Shown here in pieces: positions 31,983 to 40,900 of a stretch of DNA of 64,000 nt. The translations under genes were made by a program, and so were the position numbers. Positions within the stretch are counted from its first letter, which is position 1, and each line of letters starts with the position of its first letter. The notes under the pieces are model-generated. The model searched no databases. It worked only from the letters and a program-made list of their open reading frames with translations, and was not told the DNA's origin. Source of the stretch: Oscillospiraceae bacterium (GTDB lineage Bacteria > Bacillota > Clostridia > Oscillospirales > Ruminococcaceae); the NCBI GenBank assembly GCA_028692035.1, contig JAQUYD010000002.1:124001-188000 (forward strand), in the 5' to 3' direction.

Positions 31983-33404
31983 ATGGAGAAAATTTTTAAG
32001 CTGAAGGAAAACGGTACGAATGTAAAGACCGAGATCCTGGCCGGCTTGACGACGTTCATGACGATGGCGTACATCATCGCCCTGAACCCCAATCTGCTGA
32101 CCGGTTTTGACGTAGGCAGCCAGTTGTGGAACGGCGTGTTCCTGGCCACCTGCATCGCCTCTGCCATCGCGATGTTTGTCATGGCGTTCCTCGCCAACAA
32201 ACCCTTCGCGCTGGCGCCTGGCATGGGTCTCAACAGCTTCTTTGCCATCGTCGTAGCCAACATTGTCGGACTGACCGGGTTGAGCTATTTGCAGTCCTTC
32301 CAGGCGGCGCTGTGCATCATCCTCATCGAAGGCATTTTATTTCTCATCCTGTCCCTGCTCAATATCCGGGAAAAAATCGTTGATTCCATCCCCCTAGGCG
32401 TCCGGATGGGAATTGCCCCCGGCATCGGCTTGATGCTGATGAACATTGGCTTGGGCTCCAACGTGGGCATCTACTCTGCGGACGGCGGTCCGTTCTATGT
32501 GATGCGCGATTTCTTTGGCGCCTTGACTCCTTCTGTCATTAAAGGCAGCATGGGCAGTGCATATCCCGAAATGGTATTGACCGTTGCAACCATGTTCATT
32601 GGCCTGTTCGCCATCTGTGTTCTGGCAAAGCTTGGCGTAAAAGGCGCAGTTCTGTTGGGAATGCTCGTTTCCTGCATTATCTACTGGGCAGGCGAGGCGA
32701 TCTTCTTGGGGAACAACCCTTTCGCTTCTTTGGCAAACGCCTCTTTTGTCCCACCTTTCGCTGATATGGCGGCGACCACCTTGTTCAAATTTGATTTTGC
32801 ATCTTTCTTCTCTATTGGATGGTTTACTGTGATTACTCTGATCATTACCTTCTGCATGATCGATATGTTCGACACCATCGGCACCTTCGTCGGTACCGCT
32901 TCTCGTGCCGGCATGCTGGATAAAGAAGGTAAGATGCCCAAAATGAAAGAGGCTCTGGTTGCTGACGCGGTGGGTACCATCGCTGGCGCTGTCACCGGTA
33001 CCTCTACCGTGACCACCTTTGTGGAATCTGCTTCCGGCGTTGAGGCGGGCGGCCGCACCGGCTTGACCGCACTGACTACTGGTATTCTGTTCCTGGCTTG
33101 TATGTTCATCGCCCCGATTGCTGCAATCATCCCCGCTGCCGCGACTTCCGCAGCGCTGATTTATGTTGGTGTTCTGATGATCAGCGGTTTGAAACATGTC
33201 CATTTTGATGATCTGACCGAGATCGTCCCTGTTGCCTTGATGCTGATTTCTATGCCGATTTCCGGCTCCATCGGTCACGGCATTGGTCTGGGCCTGATCG
33301 CTTATACGGTAATCAAAGTATTTACCGGCAAAGCCAAAGATGTATCCATTGTCACCTATATTATTTCTGCTCTGTTCCTGGTGAAATTCTTCCTGGTCGT
33401 ATAA
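31983..33404 (+). CDS. NCS2-type purine permease (AzgA/PbuG group)
   Basis: A 473-residue membrane permease of the NCS2 superfamily, adenine/guanine/hypoxanthine branch. It starts KTEILAGLTTFMTMAYIIAL, the classic AzgA signature, with LAPGMGLNSFFA (span 3) and the substrate-site regions MFDTIGTFVGTASRAG and SASGVEAGGRTGLTALTTG. Twelve to fourteen spans are expected. It brings purine bases into the cell, usually with protons. I searched the 230 bases before it for a purine riboswitch core and saw none. GAGAAGGAG precedes the ATG at 31983. Confidence 0.94.
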   Translation: MEKIFKLKENGTNVKTEILAGLTTFMTMAYIIALNPNLLTGFDVGSQLWNGVFLATCIASAIAMFVMAFLANKPFALAPGMGLNSFFAIVVANIVGLTGLSYLQSFQAALCIILIEGILFLILSLLNIREKIVDSIPLGVRMGIAPGIGLMLMNIGLGSNVGIYSADGGPFYVMRDFFGALTPSVIKGSMGSAYPEMVLTVATMFIGLFAICVLAKLGVKGAVLLGMLVSCIIYWAGEAIFLGNNPFASLANASFVPPFADMAATTLFKFDFASFFSIGWFTVITLIITFCMIDMFDTIGTFVGTASRAGMLDKEGKMPKMKEALVADAVGTIAGAVTGTSTVTTFVESASGVEAGGRTGLTALTTGILFLACMFIAPIAAIIPAAATSAALIYVGVLMISGLKHVHFDDLTEIVPVALMLISMPISGSIGHGIGLGLIAYTVIKVFTGKAKDVSIVTYIISALFLVKFFLVV

Positions 33405-33491
33405 AAGGCAATCAAAAAAGCGCTCAAAAGCAGCTACCTATAACAGGATTACCAACAAGCTAAAATAGGATAGCTTTCATACCGGGCATAA

Positions 33492-33532
33492 AAGAGATGG
33501 GCAAGAAACAAAATGTTTCTTGCCCATCTCTT
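33492..33532 (+). terminator. Terminator of the purine permease gene
   Basis: AAGAGATGGGCAAGAAACA pairs perfectly over 19 bases with its complement around AAA. It lies 87 bases after the stop codon. Confidence 0.75.
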
Positions 33533-33792
33533 CATTTTGCGCTCTCTTGACTGCCCAAATGATAAGAGCACAAAACAGCCTGTCGAGGAAGGAGCGCAAA
33601 GTTTATCCTAGGCGGAGGTTTTGTGCTTTGCTGCTCGCTACCTATCAAAACAAATCTGCCAGATGGCTTTGATCAGCTGCGCTTTCGGCCAGTCTTTGAA
33701 TATCGTCGTTGATCCACCTTTGGATGGGGTAAGTCGATATTTTACGCGTCCTGTGTAGGCCGCAATCCCGCTTCTATCGCTTCCAACCCTTT
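33533..33792. other. Gene-poor stretch holding an open frame without a start
   Basis: No complete gene is found. On the minus strand a frame of 54 codons (33638-33799) is open but has no start codon or ribosome site (see that entry). Nothing else is supported. Confidence 0.4.
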
Positions 33793-33799
33793 TTATATT
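33638..33799 (-). pseudogene. Possible gene fragment without start
   Basis: The minus strand is open for 54 codons up to a TAG, directly after the DUF6179-type gene and in another frame. The protein-like stretch is RSGIAAYTGRVKYRLTP then SKGGSTTIFKDWPKAQLIKA and IWQICFDR. There is no start codon with a ribosome site, so it would be the C-terminal end of a lost gene. I do not recognise a family, and the frame could be open by chance. Confidence 0.25.
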
Positions 33800-35145
33800 T
33801 CATCCCTTTGAAGTGCTTTTATCGTCTGATCAACCTGCTTATTTTCTTCCATGGAAAACCGCTGTTTCCTTTTTTGCAATGCGGCAAATAAAAGCTGCTC
33901 GCTTTCTCTATCCAAAAAATCATCATTGGGATATTGTGATAGCAACATTACAAATGCCGATGGTGACAACGCATTGATTAAAAGGTCAAAGTCATTTTCG
34001 TAAAGTTTCGTATCAGACACGATATCCAACAAATCGGCAAGGGAGTGCACCGTATTTAAAATAAGCGTTATTTTTTCCTCGCTGCTATCTGTCTGAAAAA
34101 TTCTCTCAACCAATTTTTGATAGTCCCTATCGCTCATTCTATCGCCATAGGAGAGAATGATTTGAGATTCCCGCTCTGGGTAGGCGGGTATTAAGAACAC
34201 TTTATCAAGCGTTTTCATCTTCACCGCATTTAAAATTGTCGCTGCAAGTTTTGGTATACACAAAAGCGCATACTGCATGGAAATCTGTGGCAAATCCATT
34301 TTTTGATTCAAATAGAAAAGTGCTTTTTTTAAGCGATCCTGTACTTCATTTCCCGATTGAGCGGAAAAATACCGATACAAAAAGGGAAGGTCATTTGGGT
34401 CCAGATCAAGCTGTTTCGGGCTGCGTTCTTGTATGACAAGGCCAAGCGCGGACAAGAGCACCGGCTCGAAAATATTCAACGGTACGTTTCGGTAATCCTG
34501 TGTAAGCCCACATAATAAACGGTGTATATCTTGCGGCGCAAAGCATATGCAAAATGCGTTTTCCGCTTGAATACAACGCAAATATTTTTCTATAAACTCG
34601 ATACCCTCTAATTCCGGCCTACCCATAAAAACAGGATAGTCAGCCGTTATGTGGATCTCATGGGCTGCAAACTGTGGACGGTAAAGTTTGAAAAAGCCAT
34701 TGATCCCGTCCGCTATGGTAGAACGGTAGTAAACATTTGGCGTATTAAGAAGGTGATCTAAAATCTTTTTTTGCAGATAGTGGGAAACAGCCATTTTTCG
34801 GCGTGCAAGTTTCAGGCCATTTTCAAAAAGCATTTTCAAAGGTTTTGATCTTAACATATCTATTGCCTGCTCCGGCGTTTGATAGGACTTTAATTGTATT
34901 CCAATCACAAACAGGATGGATGCCATCATATCCTGCGCTTTCTCCAGGGGAATAGAACTGCTTTCACCCCGGCTCCATTGATTCGCCTGCGCAGCAAGTA
35001 TCAAAAGTAAATCGCCTTGCATTACAGATAATTCTCTGTCCAACAGCAGGCCACAAAACTGCGCTTGCTCTATGAGCGATTGAAAGTAATATTTCGGATT
35101 TAACGATTCTGCTTTGATGGAGTGAAGTCTGTCTGGCGTTTCCAT
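33793..35145 (-). CDS. Unknown protein, DUF6179-like
   Basis: A 450-residue, largely helical cytoplasmic protein with no membrane span or signal. It appears to belong to the family PGAP calls DUF6179, usually found beside a DUF6323 protein and a TetR regulator; this is from memory and was not checked. The N terminus reads SLNPKYYFQSLIEQAQFCGL, a later block is FLIPAYPERESQIILSYGDR, and the C-terminal third contains SPSAFVMLLSQYPNDDFLDR. No catalytic motif is apparent. Base composition is more A/T-rich than the surrounding DNA, which suggests a mobile or transferred module. It begins one base after the DUF6323-like gene. The function is unknown. Confidence 0.6.
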   Translation of the reverse strand: METPDRLHSIKAESLNPKYYFQSLIEQAQFCGLLLDRELSVMQGDLLLILAAQANQWSRGESSSIPLEKAQDMMASILFVIGIQLKSYQTPEQAIDMLRSKPLKMLFENGLKLARRKMAVSHYLQKKILDHLLNTPNVYYRSTIADGINGFFKLYRPQFAAHEIHITADYPVFMGRPELEGIEFIEKYLRCIQAENAFCICFAPQDIHRLLCGLTQDYRNVPLNIFEPVLLSALGLVIQERSPKQLDLDPNDLPFLYRYFSAQSGNEVQDRLKKALFYLNQKMDLPQISMQYALLCIPKLAATILNAVKMKTLDKVFLIPAYPERESQIILSYGDRMSDRDYQKLVERIFQTDSSEEKITLILNTVHSLADLLDIVSDTKLYENDFDLLINALSPSAFVMLLSQYPNDDFLDRESEQLLFAALQKRKQRFSMEENKQVDQTIKALQRDEI

Positions 35146-35146
35146 T

Positions 35147-35617
35147 TCAATCCTCCTTGAATGTTTTCATCGTTCCACCATAATGAATATGCTCGGACAA
35201 TCGAAGTGCTTCTCCAGAAAGTAATTCCAACGAGCCATGGCAATACCCATTAAAAGCATGTTTCATAAACTCGATCAGATCATTATCTGAAACGGTGTCC
35301 CATGTATTATTTTTCAAGTCATAGAACAAACGAATAAGTTCGTGTAACGTATCTTCGTAGGTGTCTTTTTCGATATAAGGTGAATTGCAAAAGGCTAAAA
35401 TCAGCTTGTCAACAATACCCCCATTCAATTCAATACGCTTATTTTCATTCAATGCGTTTGTGCGCGTTTGAGCTAACGCCAACGCTTGCTGCTCGGTCAA
35501 AACCAAGCCATATTTTCCGCCTTCTTCATTACAGGCAAGTATCTTATTTGCTGTTTTCCGTTCCATAAAGGAACTTCTAATTGCGACAAGTGCAAAATCT
35601 GAATTGTAATGATCCAT
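35147..35617 (-). CDS. Unknown protein, DUF6323-like
   Basis: A 156-residue protein with no membrane segment. It reads MDHYNSDFALVAIRSSFMER, then EQQALALAQTRTNALNENKR and IELNGGIVDKLILAFCNSPY, a pattern I associate with DUF6323 family members, small partners of DUF6179 proteins (from memory). It lies immediately upstream of the DUF6179-like gene with only one base between them, so they form an operon. The TetR gene upstream in the same direction, with its operator palindrome, probably controls the unit. Its role is unknown. Confidence 0.6.
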   Translation of the reverse strand: MDHYNSDFALVAIRSSFMERKTANKILACNEEGGKYGLVLTEQQALALAQTRTNALNENKRIELNGGIVDKLILAFCNSPYIEKDTYEDTLHELIRLFYDLKNNTWDTVSDNDLIEFMKHAFNGYCHGSLELLSGEALRLSEHIHYGGTMKTFKED

Positions 35618-35645
35618 GATTGACCTCGCCTCCCTCTAAAATGGA

Positions 35646-35678
35646 CAGAGCCAACAATCGAGTAGACTATTGGCTCTG
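35646..35678 (-). promoter_or_regulatory. Hairpin between the TetR gene and the downstream pair
   Basis: CAGAGCCAA (35646-35654) pairs with TTGGCTCTG (35670-35678). On the minus strand it is followed by TCCATTTT, a weak terminator. It may reduce read-through from the TetR gene into the DUF6323/DUF6179 pair. Confidence 0.5.
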
Positions 35679-35783
35679 CTTCTGCGCGTCCGGATCTTGT
35701 ATCAGGCTAATATTGAATTGTCTCGCATTGATTGTGCATTTTCCCTCCACAAGCGGGGCATATGAAGCAACTGCTCTTTTTCA

Positions 35784-36428
35784 TCAAATCTGCACCGCCA
35801 AAATGGAGTTTAGAAGCTGCTTGAAACCATACTCTAAAAACTCACTTTCAGAAACAGAAAACTGCTTTGATATAAATGATCCCTTTGTCTTTGCAAGCGA
35901 AAGGAACGAAGTAATGCTTGACCACAAAATAAAAACGGTCAACATCGGAATGATATCTTGCCGTACAATACCTTGCTCTTTTCCTGTTGCAATAAACGTG
36001 GCAAGAATGGTATTGATTTCTGCCCCCAAGCGTAAAATGTGTTTTTCTGCATCGGAAAGGTTTTTTAAATCAAAATTGGCCGCATTTGCATGATTGATGT
36101 TATCAGCTGAAAAAGGACATTCCCTTTGGTATTTGCTCATTGCGATACAGATCGCTTTATATCCCCTAATAAAATCATCATTGCGATTGACAGCTTTTTC
36201 GATGTCTGTCTTTAATGTTTGCAATCCTTTTTCGATAATATGATGTAAAATGTCATTTTTGCTTTCGTAATACGCATAGATGGTACGACGGCTATATTCA
36301 GACGATTTTGAAATATCGTCTATCGTTGTCTGCGAAAAACCCTTTTCCAAAAAGAGTTTTTCAGCGGCTTTCATAATCTGTTCCCTGTGTAAGGCTGCGA
36401 CTGCCTCTTTTTTATTTTCCCTGCTCAT
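35784..36428 (-). CDS. TetR/AcrR family regulator
   Basis: A 214-residue TetR-type regulator. The helix-turn-helix is at residues 15-61: EQIMKAAEKLFLEKGFSQTT then IDDISKSSEYSRRTIYAYYE and SKNDILHHIIEKG, with the standard F..A..IY-like spacing. The C-terminal ligand/dimer domain ends FLEYGFKQLLNSIL. Family members repress target genes until they bind a small molecule. The operator palindrome at 36446-36472 lies 18 bases upstream of its start and covers the promoter, so it is probably self-repressed and also controls the two-gene unit downstream. Codon use is A/T-rich. Confidence 0.92.
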   Translation of the reverse strand: MSRENKKEAVAALHREQIMKAAEKLFLEKGFSQTTIDDISKSSEYSRRTIYAYYESKNDILHHIIEKGLQTLKTDIEKAVNRNDDFIRGYKAICIAMSKYQRECPFSADNINHANAANFDLKNLSDAEKHILRLGAEINTILATFIATGKEQGIVRQDIIPMLTVFILWSSITSFLSLAKTKGSFISKQFSVSESEFLEYGFKQLLNSILAVQI

Positions 36429-36445
36429 TTTTACACTCCAATTTT

Positions 36446-36472
36446 ATTTAGTATAATATAAATATACTAAAT
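36446..36472 (-). promoter_or_regulatory. Operator-like palindrome upstream of the TetR gene
   Basis: ATTTAGTATA (36446-36455), a seven-base centre and TATACTAAAT (36463-36472) form a perfect 27-base palindrome, with TATA-type -10 sequence inside. It is the likely binding site of the TetR protein encoded just downstream. Confidence 0.75.
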
Positions 36473-36539
36473 TTCAAAAGGATTTGCAAGAAACGCACCA
36501 ATTATTTTAAAAGGTGGGTTTCCTGCCATTTTGCTTTAT

Positions 36540-36647
36540 GACCTGAAAAAGGCCAAAATGGCATAGCCAAGCTATGCCATTTCCCGAAACGATCCTATGC
36601 CGTTTTGTCTGTGCCGCCTATGGGCGGCCTTTTTTGATGTAGGAAAA
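36540..36647. terminator. Two hairpins between the TetR promoter and the WYL gene
   Basis: One hairpin, AATGGCATAGC with GCTATGCCATT around CAA (about 36557-36582), is followed on the minus strand by a T-rich stretch and can end the WYL gene message. A second, GCCGCC-tatg-GGCGGC followed by TTTTTT on the plus strand (about 36617-36638), has no plus-strand gene before it. Confidence 0.6.
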
Positions 36648-37667
36648 TCATTCTTCCTCTTTTTGAAAGTGTTCCCCCTGCATTTCACAAACTGCCGCGG
36701 CCCGGCGGATCTGTTTTGCCATACCCTGCACCGCCGTTTCCGGAGACAGAATCCGCACCCCGTCCCCTAAAGCGAATATCCAGCCATAGAATTGAGGACT
36801 TAGCACCACCCGCGTGTAGATTTCAAAAAAGCCATCCTCCCGCGGAAACACGGTGACATCCTTTCCAAAACGATCCATGGCCACGCCGATCAGCCGATTT
36901 TGAAAGCGTAGCCGGACCATCTCCTCCTCCCCGCCAAACATGGAAAAAACCTTGCGGGAATAATCCGCCATATCTAACTTTTGAAAAAGTTCGTTGCCCT
37001 CGCGCGGTGCGTCCAGCGGCTGGATTTCGGTCATTTTATCTACCCGGTAATGCTTTAAAATACCCGCTTGGGCGTCAAACCCCAGCATGTAATAGTTTTC
37101 ATCGTCCCATGCCAGCGCGAAGGGACTAATTTGATATTGGGCGCCGTTATGCCGGAACTGCCTTTTTTTCTCTACGGTGTATTCAAAATAGCGAAACCCG
37201 ATCTGCCGGTTTTGGCCGATGGCCGCGTGAATCCGATCGACGTTATAATACACGCTTTCGTTCATGGCCTTGATCCGCCCGGCCACAAATACCTGCCGCT
37301 GCAACTGCTGCGCCTGATGTATGCTTGCAAGGCTTTCCAGTTTCTTGATCAGCTCCATAGATTTTTTATAGGTGATGAATTTAGAAGCCTGCACGCTGTC
37401 TACCAATAATTTTAGCTCCGCCAACTGAAAGGTGCGGTTCGGGACATGATAACCGCCGTCCTTTCCCTTGGTGAACTCCACATCCACTCCAAACTGGCGT
37501 AATTGCTCCAAGTCATCGTATAGGCTTTTGCGTTCCGCGCGGATATCCCTTTGTTCCAAAAGAAGAGTCAGCTGGGAAAGGCTAAGGTAGTGGGTTTCGT
37601 CCGTCTGCTCTAATAATATCTGCATCAGATATAAAAGTTTTCGCTTTTGGTTGGAAGATTTCGGCAT
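36648..37667 (-). CDS. WYL domain transcriptional regulator
   Basis: A 339-residue regulator. The N-terminal winged helix (residues 8-60: RKLLYLMQILLEQTDETHYL then SLSQLTLLLEQRDIRAERKS and LYDDLEQLRQFGVDV) is followed by the WYL domain (about 150-235), seen as IGFRYFEYTVEKKRQF then YQISPFALAWDDENYYMLGF, and a C-terminal WCX-type extension ending in the residues before EGEHFQKEEE. WYL domains bind nucleic acids or nucleotides, and such proteins often regulate DNA repair or defence genes. The start at 37667 follows GAGGG. No target operon is evident beside it. Confidence 0.9.
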   Translation of the reverse strand: MPKSSNQKRKLLYLMQILLEQTDETHYLSLSQLTLLLEQRDIRAERKSLYDDLEQLRQFGVDVEFTKGKDGGYHVPNRTFQLAELKLLVDSVQASKFITYKKSMELIKKLESLASIHQAQQLQRQVFVAGRIKAMNESVYYNVDRIHAAIGQNRQIGFRYFEYTVEKKRQFRHNGAQYQISPFALAWDDENYYMLGFDAQAGILKHYRVDKMTEIQPLDAPREGNELFQKLDMADYSRKVFSMFGGEEEMVRLRFQNRLIGVAMDRFGKDVTVFPREDGFFEIYTRVVLSPQFYGWIFALGDGVRILSPETAVQGMAKQIRRAAAVCEMQGEHFQKEEE

Positions 37668-37691
37668 CCTTATTCCCTCTTTCAAGATCAT

Positions 37692-37862
37692 CCTAACCTG
37701 ATTCTACCAAATCGACTGGAGGCGTGCAATTGCCCTATCAAAAAAATTGCAGAAACGGCGTGTTGAAACGGTTTTCGCACGCTGCCCTGCCGTGGGAGGG
37801 GGTGCTGCAAATCCGCACCCTGAGACGGTTTATAGCCAGTCTTAAACTGGATTGCACAACGT
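37692..37862. other. Short gene-free spacer
   Basis: No gene or clear promoter pair is seen. The interval separates the start of the WYL gene from the terminator of the large surface protein gene. Confidence 0.4.
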
Positions 37863-37909
37863 CATAAAAAGATCCCCCTTTTAAGATGCAAGCGGGGGAT
37901 CTTTTTATG
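37863..37909 (-). terminator. Terminator of the surface protein gene
   Basis: CATAAAAAGATCCCCC pairs perfectly with GGGGGATCTTTTTATG around 15 bases. It lies just after the stop codon at 37912. Confidence 0.9.
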
Positions 37910-37911
37910 CT

Positions 37912-40900
37912 CTATTCGATTTCTTTCTGTCGACGGCGGTAGGACACAATCGCCCAAACGCCAATGATCAGCGCTGTGATGACACCCGCTCCCGCCAGCA
38001 CCACTCCCACGCTAATGTGAAACAGATCCTCCTGGGGATCCGGCTCAGATGGCTCAGTGGGAATTTCCTCTATCGCGCTGCTTTCTTCACTGGAAGATAT
38101 TGTGGAAGCTGCAGAGGACGAACTGCTGGACGGTATCGCCGCACTGGAAGAAACGCTGGGCCGCACCGTTGGCGCACTAGAAGAGGCTGCGATACTGCTC
38201 TGCTCCGAAGAAGCCGCCGTGTAAATTTCAGCTAACCTGTACAGGGAATAATTACTCAATCCATTGTCCTTTTGTGCCTTGCCCGCCGGGATCAGAAACG
38301 TTTTGCCGCCATCCCAGCGGACTTTCAGCGCTACACCCGGATGGTCGCGCAGGGCGGACATCACCCGCCAATTCATATTGGTAAAACCGCCCGCGTCCAC
38401 AGTGATGGTCTCTCCACTTTTGGCTTGCTTGATCTTAAGCGCCACATCTTCCCAGAAAGCATCCTGCCGTTCCTCAAAGGTCGGCTCTTCCTCACTGCTG
38501 TTGCCAGAGGAACCTGCAGCCTTTTCCCAGCCAATGGCATACAGCGAAAAGGCTCGAACCTGCAGGACAAGGGTTTTTCCCTCCACGGTCAGGGATTCTC
38601 CGTCGGCATTCTTCTTTGTGGTAATTGCCTGCAATCCGCTGCCTTTGACCCGGTAAGCGACCGGCGCTCCCTCCATCTGCTGCATGGCGTCCGGCATTGG
38701 AATGCGAATTTCCAGAACCTTGGGTAGCCGGGAAACCTGCGTCACTGTTGTGGTCGCGTTTTCCGTTGTCTGTTTTTGTAAACGCAGATCCAACAAAAGC
38801 TCCCGCTGGAACCGGCTATGAGGATCGATCAAGCCGATCAACGTCTGGCCGCCGGCAGACTGATCGCTGCCCGGGGCCGCTGTAAAGATCAATTTGACCG
38901 CGCCGCCAGACTGGGCCGCCGCCAGATCCTGCTGGGTCACCCCATCGGCGGAGTTGCTGTTGCTCCCCACCAGTTGCGCGGAAAACATTTCATCCAGTCC
39001 GCCTACGATAATGGCGGTACCGGTTTGGATATCTACGCCGCTGCTGGTGTTGATTCCGGGCAACGCCACGTCCAAACGGGAGGTCCCGCTTGTAATCTGC
39101 ACCTTACTGGTCACAATCAAGGTGCCGTCCGATAAAGAAGCCGCCAGATTATAAATACCGGGATCAATCGCTTCGATCCCATAGCTGCCGTCGGCCGCCG
39201 TCACCGCTGAAGCGGCAACCGCCGCACCCTGTTTCAATTCGATTTTTGCGCCCGCCACCGGGTTTCCGTCCCGGGTGACGACGCCGGTGAGGACATAAGA
39301 AACCACCGGCTTTACCGCAAGTGCCGCACCGTCCTTCCAAACGCGATAACCATCATCATCGCAGACAAAGCGAGCTTGGCCTGCAGCGCTTTCCGTCCCG
39401 CTGGGGAAAACCGCCACTGCACCGGGAACCGAAACGAAATTGATCCCCGCATCCAGCCGGTACCGTCCAATTCCGATTTTCGCCGCTGTATCCAGCGTAC
39501 CAGTAACCGCCACCACCGCCTCCGCGTCGGAGCTCGGCTCCAAATACAACAGGTTGCTGGCTGAAATCTGGGTCCCAGCGGCATTGGTAAGGGTATTGCC
39601 AAAAATCACTGCCGCGCCCTCTACCTGCACAGAACGGGGCTGTTCTGCGGATATGCCGCCGCCTGTATGGACAGGTTTACCCGCCAGCGTTACTAAAACA
39701 GCGCGGTTCCCGCTTATGGAACCGGCGCCAGAAACTGCCAGCACCGCATTGTCCGACAGGGTCACCCCGCCGCCGGTACCTGTGTTTCCACTGATCGATG
39801 CACTGCCGGACAACGAAATTCGGGAAGTGGACACCGCCTGTACCCCGCCGACGCATGACATTACCGCCTGTGCATTTCCACTAGCCGTGTTTCCAGTGAT
39901 AGCAGAAGTCCCCTCCATCTGCAGGGCAGCGTCAGCCAGGTAAACGCCCCCGGCGTTGGCCGCCGCGCGATTGTCTCGGATCGCCGCGTCTCCGGTGAGA
40001 ACCAGCGTTCCGCCATTGGCCAAGACACCGCCGGCCGCCGGTTTTTCTGCCTTGATATTGTCGTTATTTTGCAAAATAGTCCCGGATTCCAGCCGCAGGA
40101 CCCCACCGGTCATCCGCGCCAACGGCGATTGGGCTGAAGCCCCGTTATTGGGTCGGCCCAACGGCAGGGCCGAATTGCCCCAAACTGCGCCGCCGTCTAA
40201 AATCACACCCTGCAGCGTTAAGCTACCGTCACTTCCCACCAACACAAGGCTTTCCTGATAGCCCTGCTTGCGGGAAAGGGTGGGGATCAGATGGTTTTTG
40301 CCGGTTAAAATCACCGCTTTTCCTGTGACAAAAACGGCCTGATCCAGCTGAATATCCTGCGTCAGCTCTATTGTTTGCCCATCTTGTACTTCCGCCAATG
40401 CCAGCGAAAAATCTGTGTAGGGTTTGGAGCCGATATAAGCCAAAGCTGTTATGACACGCACGGGCTGGATGGAAAACGAGGCGTCCCCGTTTATTGGGTC
40501 ATCGCCGGAAACAGGCTGGTAAGAAGAAATTTCCCCTAGTAAGGTTCCAAGGGTTCCTGTGGTAGAAACCGCATTTCCCGCGGTCACACCTGCTCCTCCG
40601 GCAAAACTGCCACCGGTGAGGACAACTCCCGGCGCTCCGTTCAAAACAGCCAAGCCGGTGCCCCCTATTCCGCCAGAAGATGCCCCGCCGGTCAAAACGC
40701 CGCCCTGTACCGCCAAGTTGTTCCCCGCAAACACGACGGCGTGCCCGCCGGTCATGGTTCCCGCCCCGCCAGTAACAGTTCCCGCCCCGATCGCCAAAGA
40801 AGTACCGGCTGCCGTTTGGGCCCCATGGCCCCCTGTGTAGCCGCCCCCGCCAGTCAGCGTTCCGGTGCGGATTTCCACCGCGCCGCCCTTAAGCTCCAGC

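Noticed and set aside
32394..33278. 294-codon minus-strand frame within the purine permease gene
   Set aside because: Rich in His/Gly/Gln with no recognisable domain, wholly opposite a well-supported membrane protein; a mirror frame.
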